DNA of 64,000 nt, from NCBI RefSeq assembly GCF_900168165.1, contig NZ_FUYV01000009.1, positions 95,020 to 159,019 on the forward strand, in the 5' to 3' direction. The stretch is from Alkalitalea saponilacus. GTDB lineage: Bacteria > Bacteroidota > Bacteroidia > Bacteroidales > Marinilabiliaceae. Positions 35,406-43,818 of this stretch are shown piece by piece. Numbering within the stretch: position 1 is the first letter of the stretch; every line of letters begins with the position of its first letter. Below the pieces are notes generated by a model. It made no database searches. It saw only the letters and a program-made list of their open reading frames with translations, and was not told where the DNA came from. Made by a program: the position numbers and the translations under genes.

Positions 35406-37526
35406 ATAATTAACCCATCCATTAACCATAATTCGAAAATTAAATACACTACCTTTAGTATAATATACTTTCAGATAATATTAGTGGCTGCACTTTTTGC
35501 TACTGTGTTTTTGGCAAAAGGTGGTTTGTTTAATGCCCTTGTTACGGTAAAACAATACGGGCTTGAGCAGGTTGCTTTAATCCCCGCGCTTTTTCTGGTT
35601 ATATCTTTCCCTTTTATCAAATCTATACGTTTTACTATTGCTGATACTTTTGTTCTACTTTTTGCTATCTGGTACATTTTTAATGAAATAATAATATCTG
35701 GCACACCGTTTCGTTCTACCGGGCAAATCTACTTTGATGTTGTACTATGGATGGTGGTTTACCTTTTTGTGCGAGGAGCCTCACATCGACTTGTGTTTGT
35801 TTGGGGCGTAGCCGTTATTTGGATGATTGTAACAATAATGCAGTCAGGATTAGGTTTATTGCAACTGTATGGATTTGAAGTCTCCTATCACGGACTATTT
35901 TCAATTACCGGTACATTCCACAATCCCGGACCGTTTTCGGGGTTTTTGGTTAGTGGGTTACCACTGGCATTGGGGGTTTTGTGTCACACTAATTGTTACA
36001 CAGAGGTGAAACGAAGTGAAATTCCGCTAAAGCGGAAAAACAGTGGAGACACAGAGAGACACGGAGGGTATTATATAAAATGGGTTGGCATTACCCTATC
36101 CTATGATTTAATCGCCAAATACGCCATCCAGACTTTGGCATGGATAACACTAGTATCAGTTTTTCTGGTATTGCCGCCGGCTCAATCACGTGCGGCTTGG
36201 ATTGCAGGTGTTGTTGGATGTCTTTATCTTGTTATAGCCTATCCGGGAATCCTGCCAATTAGAGACAACCTATTCAGGCGAATAAAAAAAATAAGTTTTC
36301 CGGTACGTGCATTATTTTTCGCAGCATTTCTGCTCATGACTACCGCCTCAGTAGCCGGACTATACATCATGAAACAAGGCTCAGCCGATGGCCGCTTGCT
36401 CATGTGGCAGGTAACTTCCCAACTAATAAAAGAGCGTCCCATTACCGGACACGGCACAGGAGCTTTCAATGCCCTTTACATGAACGAACAGGCCAACTGG
36501 TTCGCATCCGGCAAAGGCACCCAAGCCCAGTCCATGGTAGCCGGCTCACCAGACGCCCCCTTCAACGAACCACTAAAACTATGGCTCGAAAATGGACTTA
36601 TTGGAATATTATTAGCCGGAGGAATTCTATATCTTATATTTTTCCAAAAAAAACAACCAACCCCAAACTTTGAACTTCAAACATTAAACTTGAAACCCAC
36701 AACCATAAACTCTCAACTATCAACCCATAACCATCAACTCACAACTATAAACTATAAACTATCAACCATCAACCCCGAACCATCAACCCAGAACTATCAA
36801 CCATCAACCCTAAACCCTAAACTCATAACCGGAATAAAAGGTGCGTTAATCTCATTGCTAACCTTCAGCCTATTCTCCTACCCCTTCGACATCAGTTCTT
36901 TCATTCTGCAACTGATCGTTTTAGTGGCAATATTGGCAGGCACCACCAAAACAGTGTTTAGCATTACAGGAAGAAAAGTCCTATTCCTGACCATTCCGGT
37001 AGCCATACTATTAATCGCCGCAACCATCCATTTCATACCCCAGCGACAAACACATCATCAAGCCATGAAAACCTGGCAAGAGGCCAACCGCTTTTACAAT
37101 ATAAGAAGTTACAACATATCCGCAGAAGCTTACAAAGAAGCCTTCCCGGCGCTCCAAACCAACGGCCTGTTCCTGCAAATGTACGGCAAAGCCCTCAGCA
37201 TGGACGATCAACACCTAAAAAGCAACGAAATACTGGCCTTGGCACAACAACGCTTCAGCAGTCAAATCATACAGAACACCCTTGGCGACAACCATAAAGC
37301 CCTGGGCAATTACACCCAAGCCGAAGCTGCCTACATCAAAAGCACAAACATGATACCATCATTACTATTACCAAAATATTTACTGGCCAAACTTTACACC
37401 GAAAGCGGCCAACACCATAAAGCACAACAAACCGCCGAAGAGATTCTTAACAGTCCGATAAAAGTTGAGTCCTCGGCGACAAGAGAGATTATTAATGAAA
37501 TGAAATCAGTTATCAATGAGCAGTGA
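35406..37526 (+). CDS. O-antigen-ligase-like membrane protein with TPRs (unit 2), ATA at the start position
   Basis: Same architecture as the unit 1 and unit 4 proteins: SITGTFHNPGPFSGFLVSGL, LPPAQSRAAWIAGVVG, GSADGRLLMWQVTSQLIKE, a repeat-derived cytoplasmic loop (TINSQLSTHNHQLTTINYKL), then helices and TPRs. Aligned to the almost identical unit 4 gene, the start codon ATG (46293) is ATA here (35406-35408). Without it the first usable start is GTG at 35484, losing 26 residues including part of the first helix (680 residues remain). Expression is therefore doubtful or reduced. Another loop (residues about 193-220) encodes CYTEVKRSE from the CACAGAG repeat family. Confidence 0.8.
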   Translation: MINPSINHNSKIKYTTFSIIYFQIILVAALFATVFLAKGGLFNALVTVKQYGLEQVALIPALFLVISFPFIKSIRFTIADTFVLLFAIWYIFNEIIISGTPFRSTGQIYFDVVLWMVVYLFVRGASHRLVFVWGVAVIWMIVTIMQSGLGLLQLYGFEVSYHGLFSITGTFHNPGPFSGFLVSGLPLALGVLCHTNCYTEVKRSEIPLKRKNSGDTERHGGYYIKWVGITLSYDLIAKYAIQTLAWITLVSVFLVLPPAQSRAAWIAGVVGCLYLVIAYPGILPIRDNLFRRIKKISFPVRALFFAAFLLMTTASVAGLYIMKQGSADGRLLMWQVTSQLIKERPITGHGTGAFNALYMNEQANWFASGKGTQAQSMVAGSPDAPFNEPLKLWLENGLIGILLAGGILYLIFFQKKQPTPNFELQTLNLKPTTINSQLSTHNHQLTTINYKLSTINPEPSTQNYQPSTLNPKLITGIKGALISLLTFSLFSYPFDISSFILQLIVLVAILAGTTKTVFSITGRKVLFLTIPVAILLIAATIHFIPQRQTHHQAMKTWQEANRFYNIRSYNISAEAYKEAFPALQTNGLFLQMYGKALSMDDQHLKSNEILALAQQRFSSQIIQNTLGDNHKALGNYTQAEAAYIKSTNMIPSLLLPKYLLAKLYTESGQHHKAQQTAEEILNSPIKVESSATREIINEMKSVINEQ

Positions 37527-37657
37527 ACAGTCATCAGTGAACAATGAACAGTGAACAGTGAACAGTGAACAGTGAGTTAACTAACTAAACACTGGTAACT
37601 GATAACTGGTAACTGGTAACTGATAACTGGTAACTGCTAACTGAACGCTGATTTTTC
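37515..37657. repeat. NNNCAGT/ACTGNNN heptad hairpin (unit 2)
   Basis: CAGTGAACAGTGAACAGTG on the left and ACTGGTAACTGATAACTGG on the right surround GAGTTAACTAACTAA. It occupies the same position as the arrays after the unit 1 and unit 4 ligase genes. Confidence 0.8.
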
Positions 37658-37903
37658 TGGGAAAAAGAAGAGGAAGCCCTCTAGCTCCGACGCTATTGCT
37701 TCCTCTTCCGACTCCCTCCTAACTTAAAAAAGAAAGGAGATTAACATGACGTAAAGATAATGAATTTAGAACACACGGTAATTCTGTTATACGTGAATTC
37801 GAAAAATGCACCTGCAAGGCAGTTCTGCATTTTAGTTTGCAATTATTTGAACAACGGCTGTTTAATTAAACAGCTAACATTTAAATCATTAATCTTTATA
37901 ATT
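37658..37903 (+). promoter_or_regulatory. Structured peptide leader with Shine-Dalgarno mini-ORF (unit 2)
   Basis: Stem GAAGAGGAAGC (37667-37677) with GCTTCCTCTTC (37698-37708); loop sequence differs from other units. AGAAAGGAGAT (37731-37741) is one base off full complementarity to the 16S tail. Then follow CACGGTAATTCTGTTATACGTG, a stem AAAATGCA/TGCATTTT containing CTGCAAGGCAG (about 37803-37834), and AGCTGTT-type inverted repeats. The frame of the peptide is open upstream to 37760, but the ATG at 37904 is the conserved start. Confidence 0.7.
37746..37754 (+). CDS. Two-codon leader ORF, MT-stop (unit 2)
   Basis: ATGACGTAA begins 6 nt after the AGAAAGGAG Shine-Dalgarno sequence. Units 3 and 4 have ATGATGACGTAA at the same place. 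A start-stop of this size can hold a ribosome but makes no protein. Confidence 0.4.
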   Translation: MT

Positions 37904-38281
37904 ATGAAAAAGAAGTTAATTTTTGCATTAGCAACAGGTTTTTTCGCGGCGGCTACTGTGTTTAATATGAATGTTTTACAAGGTAATAGTGTTGGGGATG
38001 TTTCGTTGGAGAATATAGCAACGATGGCGCAGGCGCGGGATCCAGAGAATGGCGGGGGTAACAATAATGATGATTGCACTAATTGCGGCTCTTATGATAT
38101 GCTTGATTGCAAATTTACCGTTAGCTATGTTAGTGTTGACGCGCAAGGCAATAGAGTGGTATTGGATAGGAAGGTTGTGAGATGTTCAAATTGTGCATAT
38201 AATTGTAATTTTAGTGAACCTGGTACTTGTAGAACCCCAGTATTGTGTCCAACTCACCAAGAGGTGATTGTAAGGAGATAA
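37904..38281 (+). CDS. NVEALA-type secreted peptide, 8 Cys (unit 2)
   Basis: A 125-residue precursor with the common signal MKKKLIFALATGFFAAATVF, then NMNVLQGNSVGDVSLENI and ATMAQAR. The tail, starting DPENGGGNNNDDCTNCGS, is much longer than in unit 1 and has eight cysteines (DCTNC, LDC, RCSNCAYNC, TC, LC), compatible with four disulfides. It ends in the basic EVIVRR. Sec export is expected; no known toxin or bacteriocin pattern is recognised. Confidence 0.82.
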   Translation: MKKKLIFALATGFFAAATVFNMNVLQGNSVGDVSLENIATMAQARDPENGGGNNNDDCTNCGSYDMLDCKFTVSYVSVDAQGNRVVLDRKVVRCSNCAYNCNFSEPGTCRTPVLCPTHQEVIVRR

Positions 38282-38288
38282 TTTTTTG

Positions 38289-38489
38289 GTACAGGTGCCT
38301 GTATACACGAAAGAATGCAGAAGTTATTGAGATTATATTTAGCGCTAAATAGATTGCAAATAAACCGATTTGATCTGACTATTATTCTTATAATACTATA
38401 ATGATGAGAACAGCTAAATCATTCATATGCAATAGAGCATAGTAGAATTATATGCAATATGGCGTAAAGTGTTAACGAGGCACCTGTAC
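38289..38489. repeat. 201-bp interval bounded by a 12-bp inverted repeat
   Basis: GTACAGGTGCCT (38289-38300) and AGGCACCTGTAC (38478-38489) are perfect inverted copies. The 177 bp between them are AT-rich with no coding capacity. It follows the unit 2 peptide where other units carry a compact stem-loop. It may be a small non-autonomous insertion or an RNA structure. The rest of the gap to 38741 shows no gene. Confidence 0.5.
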
Positions 38490-38741
38490 AATTTAATTGG
38501 TGTAACTGTTTCTAAATTCAGATTTTTCAGAATGATTGTTTATACTAAATCGACTTCGTATATCATAAAAACTCAATAATATGGAAGAACGATATCGACA
38601 TTTAGTGATTGAAATTTTTCCTTGAAAAATATATTATATATATCCATAAATTTTCAAAAAATGATACTAACGATATACATGCCTTATTTGTGCAGTGAAA
38701 GGATTATTGAAAAGTGCTATAACTATAGAAAAACGAACTTT

Positions 38742-39968
38742 ATGCGTCAGAAATACAGAGGATTTGTTATTGCTGTGTGCCTTTTCTTTATGATAGGCTT
38801 ACTAAGTTGTAATCAGAAAAGCATTTCAGCTATTTCGAACAATGAAGTGGAAACAATTAAAGTAAATCTGGATAGCAAAGGTATCGAACATCCATTCAAT
38901 ACTCCTGAGCATTTTCGCATATCTCTTAAAGATTATATTGGTAATCTGGAGTTAATCCCACTAGAGACAAACAGCGAAAGTATTATTAGCGATGTGAGTA
39001 AAGTTTTGTGTTACGATAATTCATACATTATAAGTGACAGACAATCAGGAAAAATACTTCAATTCGATGATAAAGGGAGATTCATGAGAAGTTTTGGTAA
39101 AAAAGGAAGAGGCCCTTTAGAGTATATAGACAACCGGGATGTTGAAATTAACCATAAAACTGGTGAACTTGGTGTTTTATCCATTACAAATCCTTTAACA
39201 ATATTGAATTATTCTATTTCTGGCGACAATGCATATAGTAAAGTCTATGAAAATATTAAGGGATACAGGTTTTATCATTTAAGTGATAGTATAGTTTTAG
39301 TCTATTATACAGGAAACTATGAACAAGATTTTACTTTAATAGTTTCCGATAAATTAGGACAAGTAAAAGCATCTTATTTTCCTAATCCACATTCTTCTCA
39401 ATATAGTAGCATTCCCGACCAAACTTTTCATGTATATGATGATTTGGTTTTATTCAATCGTGAAAGGAGCAATGTGATTTATCAAATTGAAGAAAACGGT
39501 CATATTTCTGAACGTTACCATATTGATTTCGGAAAATATAATATGCCTGACAATATAAAAGAGCTATTCTATACAGATTTTCATGAATATAGGGAAAGGG
39601 CAAAGAACTATGTTGCTGGTGTAGATCAGTTTCTAGAGAGCGAAGATCATATTTATTTCAGTTTTGGATTTCACCAATACTCTGTAAGCGCATTTTATTC
39701 AAAAGATAGCCAGATATTAAAACTTGGATATAGTACTAGAGGTTGGTTAGATGGTATGTTGATTAGCCCCACAACCATAATAGGAAATGAGTTTATTACT
39801 ATATTAGATGCATATGAAGTGTTCGAAATTGCAGACTATATTGAGGATAAAACATCTCCCGCATGGATCGAATTTCTGGAAGAAAATCCAATGTTTAGTA
39901 AATTGTATAATAATTTAAAAGAAGACTCTAACCCTGTTTTAGTAAAATTCAATCTTAATCATTTTTAG
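38742..39968 (+). CDS. Six-bladed beta-propeller lipoprotein (unit 2)
   Basis: A 408-residue lipoprotein; the ATG at 38742 gives MRQKYRGFVIAVCLFFMIG followed by lipobox IGLLSCNQ, so the longer open frame from 38622 is not used. Conserved features are IGNLELIPLET, FGKKGRGPLEYID near residue 118, and a C terminus ending in NPVLVKFNLNHF like the unit 3 and 4 proteins (NPILVFFKF, NPILVISKL). It is the propeller partner of the unit 2 peptide. No catalytic site seen. Confidence 0.8.
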   Translation: MRQKYRGFVIAVCLFFMIGLLSCNQKSISAISNNEVETIKVNLDSKGIEHPFNTPEHFRISLKDYIGNLELIPLETNSESIISDVSKVLCYDNSYIISDRQSGKILQFDDKGRFMRSFGKKGRGPLEYIDNRDVEINHKTGELGVLSITNPLTILNYSISGDNAYSKVYENIKGYRFYHLSDSIVLVYYTGNYEQDFTLIVSDKLGQVKASYFPNPHSSQYSSIPDQTFHVYDDLVLFNRERSNVIYQIEENGHISERYHIDFGKYNMPDNIKELFYTDFHEYRERAKNYVAGVDQFLESEDHIYFSFGFHQYSVSAFYSKDSQILKLGYSTRGWLDGMLISPTTIIGNEFITILDAYEVFEIADYIEDKTSPAWIEFLEENPMFSKLYNNLKEDSNPVLVKFNLNHF

Positions 39969-40002
39969 TATGAATCAGCTACTTTAAACTAGTTAGTTAC
40001 CT

Positions 40003-40100
40003 CCCCCCCCGTGGGCGCAAGTTTGACTACGTCGGTTTTCAATTCTTTGTAAGCAAAGCGGCAAAGCCGAGCGGCAACCTATCCCATTGTTAGTCCTTAA
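40003..40100. repeat. C8 tract and degenerate palindromic repeat
   Basis: CTCCCCCCCCGTGGGCGCAAG begins a stretch related to the GGCGCGAGTTTG repeats at 45019, followed by TTGTAAGCAAAGCGGCAAAGCCG. It lies between propeller and thioredoxin genes. No promoter box follows this C run. Confidence 0.4.
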
Positions 40101-40151
40101 ACATTTTAGTATCTTTCAATAGACACAAAACATCATCAAAACAAATCGTCA

Positions 40152-40571
40152 ATGAAAAAACACCTAATGCCATTTATACTATTATTAATGCTAGCATCCT
40201 GCGCCCAACCCTCCCAAACCGAACAGGAGCTTAGGGAAGCCCTTAACTCAACCATCAACATTGAGATGTTTGAAATCATCCAACACCGGGATTCCCTCAT
40301 CTCAATGGAGCAGTTTAGAGAAAGGTACAATCATCTGTCAGTGATATATCTGCAAGACGGCTGCAACCCCTGCTACCCCAAATTTGTGGAGTGGCATCAA
40401 AAAATGGAAGAGATGGATGATGTTCCCGGGCATACTCTCCTGTTTGTTATTCAAACAGAAGAGTATGATAGTTTTATTAGGAAAGTAAGACGATTGGGTG
40501 AAGAAATTGATGAAAAATATTACGTCATCATCGATCCCGATCATCAGTTATCAGTCAACAGTGAACAATGA
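40152..40571 (+). pseudogene. Thioredoxin-fold lipoprotein, C-terminally truncated by a repeat (unit 2)
   Basis: The first 132 residues equal the intact homologues: MKKHLMPFILLLMLASCAQ (lipobox LASC), DGCNPCYPKFVEWHQ and YYVIIDPDHQ. At GATCATCAGTT the sequence switches to the CAGT heptads and the protein ends SVNSEQ, losing about 45 residues with the conserved SSMLID and GAPWINEDM segments. The switch point shares ATCAGTT with the repeat, suggesting microhomology recombination. The loss of the C-terminal strand and helix of the thioredoxin fold probably inactivates it. Confidence 0.75.
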
Positions 40572-40735
40572 ACAGTGATCAGTAAGTTAGCTAATAACTA
40601 AACACTGATAACTGATAACTAATAACTAATAACTGAACACTGATAACTGGTAACTGAACACTGAACACTGAACACTGAACACTGGTAACTGAACACTAAT
40701 AACTGAACACTGGTAACTGAACACTGCGCAACCCA
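40552..40735. repeat. CAGT/ACTG heptad hairpin (unit 2 end)
   Basis: Starts inside the truncated thioredoxin frame with CAGTCAACAGTGAACAATG, centre TAAGTTAGCTAATAACTAA, then more than fifteen ACTGNNN units (ACTGATA, ACTGAAC, ACTGGTA). Heptads AACTATC follow to about 40800. Confidence 0.8.
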
Positions 40736-40818
40736 AAACTATCAACTATAAACTTTCAACTCAGCAGTGGTATGAAACCTCAAACTTTTAACTATTAACA
40801 AAATTTAACAAACAAAGA

Positions 40819-40859
40819 CCCCCCCCATTTGGATATTTATACATAATTTATCATATTTG
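40819..40859 (+). promoter_or_regulatory. C8 tract and promoter of the unit 3 ligase gene
   Basis: Eight C at 40819-40826, TTTG at 40828-40831, then CATATTTG at 40852-40859 (one base from TAnnTTTG, spacing 20). The layout matches the promoters at 23026 and 25043, with a weaker -7 box. Confidence 0.6.
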
Positions 40860-40906
40860 CATTAGTATTTGGTACTTTTAAATATTGAGAACAACCCTAA
40901 TCCCAA

Positions 40907-43057
40907 ATGAAAGAAGGTCTCAAACATACGCAAATTACGCTCCAGCTACTCCTGATTGCTGCCATGCTATCTACTTCATTTTTGGCAACTCAGGGTTTTT
41001 TCAATGCACTGGTTACTTCCAAACAATACGGCCTCGAAGTTATATCTCTAATTGCAGGCGCTCTGTTTGTTGTTGTTTTTTTATCTCAGAAAGAGATGAA
41101 ATTAACAAAAACAGACTTGTTGGTAGTGCTTTATGCTGTATGGTATGTTATAAATGAACTATACAACGTCAATAATTATGCTCCATTTGGCTTAATTGTT
41201 TTTAACATCTTGCTATGGGGATTGGTTTACATGTTTGTCAGACAATTATCCGGAAATTCACAGTTTGTTTGGGGTGTCGCCATCGTATGGATGGTGGTGG
41301 TATTTCTGCAATCCGGGTTGGGACTGATGCAACTCTATGGCTTTGAGAGGTCGTTCCACGGCCTGTTCAGTATTACCGGAACCTTTCACAATCCCGGACC
41401 GTTTTCTGGTTTTGTAGTGAGTGGGTTACCATTGGCATTGGGGGTTTTGTGGTACTCGAATTGTTACACAGAGGCGAAACGAAGTGAAGTTGAAGCTAAG
41501 CGGAATTCCGAAACCTCACCATGTATTCTTCGGAATCCGCCTAAGCGGAAAAACAGAGGGAAATCTTTAAAATGGTTGAAGATTACCCTACCCTACGATT
41601 TAATTGCCAAATATGCTATTCAGACTTTGGCATGGATAACTCTGATAGCAATATTGCTGGTACTTCCGCCGGCACAGTCGCGTGCTGCATGGATTGCAGG
41701 CATTGCCGGTAGTTTATTTGTACTTGCCGGACACCCTAGGCTGTTAGCCTTTAAAGAAAATCTGAGAAATAAGTTTTTATCTTTAAAAAAATCCATACGC
41801 ATTCTGCTATTAACCGCCATTTTGCTACCCTTAGCCACAGCAGCTTTTGGCCTCTATACTATGAAACAAGGTTCAGCCGATGGCCGCCTGCTCATGTGGC
41901 AGGTTACCTCTCAACTTATAAAAGAGCGCCCCATCACCGGACACGGCACAGGCGCCTTCAATGCCCTTTACATGAACGAACAAGCTAACTGGTTTGCATC
42001 CGGAAAAGGCACCCAAATCCAGGCCATGGTCGCCGGCTCACCAGAAGCCCCCTTCAACGAACCACTAAAACTCTGGCTCGAAAAAGGACTTATTGGAATA
42101 TTGATAGCCGGAGGAATTCTATATCTTATATTTTTCAAAAAAATAACCAACAACCAAAAACTCTCAACCAACAACATTAAACTTCAAACCTCAAACTTTG
42201 AACCTAAAACTTCAAAAAACCTTCAACCCTATAACCTTGTCACCTTGTCACCATATAACCTTTCGACCCAAAACCATAAACTCACAACTATAAACGATCA
42301 ACCATCAACCCAAAACTTCGAACTATCAACCGCAATAAAAGGAGCCCTCTTAACAGCCTTGACTTTCAGCCTATTCTCCTACCCCTTCGACATCAGCTCA
42401 TTCATTCTGCAACTGGTCATTTTAGTAGCTATACTAGCAGGCACCACCAAGACACTGTTTAGCATTACAGGAAGAAAAACCCTATTCCTGACCATTCCCA
42501 CTACCATAATTTTAATTGCTGCAACCATCCATTTCATCCCTCAGCGACAAGCACATTATCAAGCCATGAAAACCTGGCAGGAGGCCAACCGCTTTTACAA
42601 TATGAGAAGTTACAACATAGCAGCAGAGGCTTACGAAGAAGCCTTCCCGGCACTCCAAACCAACGGACTTTTCCTGCAAATGTACGGCAAAGCCCTCAGC
42701 ATGGATGGGCAACACCAAAAAAGCAACGAAATACTGGCCTTGGCACAACAACGCTTCAGCAGCCAAATCATCCAAAACGCATTGGGCGACAACCACAAAA
42801 CCCTGGGCAATTACCCTGAAGCCGAAGCTGCCTACATCAAAAGCGCAAACATGATACCGTCATTACTATTACCAAAATATTTACTGGCCAAACTTTATAC
42901 CGAAAGCGGCCAACACCATAAAGCACAACAAACCGCCGAAGAGATTCTTAACAGTCCGATAAAAGTTGAGTCCTCGGCGACTAGAGAGATAATTCAAGAA
43001 ATGAAAAAAAAAGTGACACAGAGTTGCACAGAGAATACACAGAGGAACACGGAGTAA
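40907..43057 (+). CDS. O-antigen-ligase-like membrane protein with TPRs (unit 3)
   Basis: A 716-residue member of the same family: MKEGLKHTQITLQLLLIAAM at the start, SITGTFHNPGPFSGFVVSGL, LPPAQSRAAWIAGIAG, GSADGRLLMWQVTSQLIKE and FNEPLKLWLEKGLIGI. The segment from about 41590 to 42180 is almost identical to unit 1, whereas the N-terminal third differs, pointing to gene conversion. One loop (about 185-220) is expanded with repeat-derived CYTEAKRSEVEAKRNSETS; the cytoplasmic loop has a shorter heptad-derived stretch than unit 1. The C-terminal tail KVTQSCTENTQRNTE is translated from the CACAGAG repeat. Confidence 0.85.
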   Translation: MKEGLKHTQITLQLLLIAAMLSTSFLATQGFFNALVTSKQYGLEVISLIAGALFVVVFLSQKEMKLTKTDLLVVLYAVWYVINELYNVNNYAPFGLIVFNILLWGLVYMFVRQLSGNSQFVWGVAIVWMVVVFLQSGLGLMQLYGFERSFHGLFSITGTFHNPGPFSGFVVSGLPLALGVLWYSNCYTEAKRSEVEAKRNSETSPCILRNPPKRKNRGKSLKWLKITLPYDLIAKYAIQTLAWITLIAILLVLPPAQSRAAWIAGIAGSLFVLAGHPRLLAFKENLRNKFLSLKKSIRILLLTAILLPLATAAFGLYTMKQGSADGRLLMWQVTSQLIKERPITGHGTGAFNALYMNEQANWFASGKGTQIQAMVAGSPEAPFNEPLKLWLEKGLIGILIAGGILYLIFFKKITNNQKLSTNNIKLQTSNFEPKTSKNLQPYNLVTLSPYNLSTQNHKLTTINDQPSTQNFELSTAIKGALLTALTFSLFSYPFDISSFILQLVILVAILAGTTKTLFSITGRKTLFLTIPTTIILIAATIHFIPQRQAHYQAMKTWQEANRFYNMRSYNIAAEAYEEAFPALQTNGLFLQMYGKALSMDGQHQKSNEILALAQQRFSSQIIQNALGDNHKTLGNYPEAEAAYIKSANMIPSLLLPKYLLAKLYTESGQHHKAQQTAEEILNSPIKVESSATREIIQEMKKKVTQSCTENTQRNTE

Positions 43058-43110
43058 AATATAAAACTCAGTGCAACTCCGTGTCTCCACCGTGTTCTCC
43101 GTGTAACTGA
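43008..43110. repeat. CACAGAG/CTCCGTG palindrome (unit 3)
   Basis: GTGACACAGAGTTGCACAGAG on the left and CTCCGTGTCTCC ... CTCCGTGTAAC on the right form an inverted pair. It stands exactly where units 1, 2 and 4 have the CAGT/ACTG hairpin, and supplies the end of the ligase gene. Confidence 0.8.
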
Positions 43111-43113
43111 TTT

Positions 43114-43361
43114 GGGAAAAAGAAGAGGAAGCCACATCGCTCTCCAGCCCACGCTTCCTCTTCCAACTCCCTCCAAACTTAAAAAAGAAAGGAGGCTTAA
43201 ATGATGACGTAAAGATAATGAATTTAGAACACACGGTAATTCTGTTATACGTGAATTCGAAAAATGTACCTGCAAGGCAGTGATGCAATTCATTTTACAA
43301 TTAATTGAAAAACGGCTGTTAAAGTAAACAGCTAAAAATTAAATCATTAATCTTTATTATT
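43114..43361 (+). promoter_or_regulatory. Structured peptide leader with Shine-Dalgarno mini-ORF (unit 3)
   Basis: GAAGAGGAAGC (43122-43132) pairs with GCTTCCTCTTC (43153-43163). CTCCCTCC is followed by AGAAAGGAGG (43186-43195), complementary to the 16S 3' end. Downstream are CACGGTAATTCTGTTATACGTG, CTGCAAGGCAG and ACGGCTGTT/AACAGCT, as in units 2 and 4. Confidence 0.7.
43201..43212 (+). CDS. Three-codon leader ORF, MMT-stop (unit 3)
   Basis: ATGATGACGTAA begins 5 nt after AGAAAGGAGG. The same 12 bases occur in unit 4, and ATGACGTAA in unit 2. Confidence 0.4.
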   Translation: MMT

Positions 43362-43724
43362 ATGAAGAAAAAGTTATTTTTTGCAATAGCAACAGGTTTT
43401 TTCGCAGTGGCAACTATGTTTAATATGAATATTTTACAAGGTAATAGTGCCGGTGATATTTCGCTTGATGCGATTGCGGTGATGGCGCAGGCCCAGGATG
43501 AAAATGTAGGCGATGAAAATTGTTCATATAGAGCAAAAGTCCACGACTCTGGGACAAGGTCTGGTACATATCAGCTATACGATGGACATAATTTTTGGAA
43601 TTGTCATTTCTCATACAATTACACTTCAACAGATTGTATAGGACAAGGTGGAACATTATGTTGTACGCCAAGTATTACTTGTACAGGTGGTTATGACTCG
43701 TGTGGCGGAAATCCCTGTCCATAA
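43362..43724 (+). CDS. NVEALA-type secreted peptide, 8 Cys (unit 3)
   Basis: A 120-residue precursor with signal MKKKLFFAIATGFFAVATMF, then NMNILQGNSAGDISLDAI and AVMAQAQ. The tail DENVGDENCSYRAKVHDSG onward has eight cysteines, including an adjacent pair (TLCCTPSITC) and the C-terminal SCGGNPCP. No sequence similarity to the tails of the other units is apparent beyond cysteine richness. Expected to be exported and disulfide-bonded. Confidence 0.82.
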   Translation: MKKKLFFAIATGFFAVATMFNMNILQGNSAGDISLDAIAVMAQAQDENVGDENCSYRAKVHDSGTRSGTYQLYDGHNFWNCHFSYNYTSTDCIGQGGTLCCTPSITCTGGYDSCGGNPCP

Positions 43725-43758
43725 TCAAATAAGTGCATGCATTTAACATAAAGAGAAT

Positions 43759-43798
43759 AATCTAGCATCGGGTAAGTTATCCTGATGTTAGATTTTTT
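43759..43798 (+). terminator. Rho-independent-type terminator after unit 3 peptide
   Basis: AATCTAGCATCGGG pairs with CCTGATGTTAGATT (12 of 14 pairs) and is followed by TTTTTT. This is the most terminator-like of the post-peptide stem-loops and lies 35 bp after the stop and 21 bp before the propeller start. Confidence 0.75.
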
Positions 43799-43818
43799 AA
43801 AACTTAAAATATATAGAA

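Noticed and set aside
37760..37903. N-terminal extension of the unit 2 peptide frame (MNLEHTVILLYVNS)
   Set aside because: The same bases in units 3 and 4 hit stop codons; it is leader RNA, and the conserved start is the ATG at 37904.
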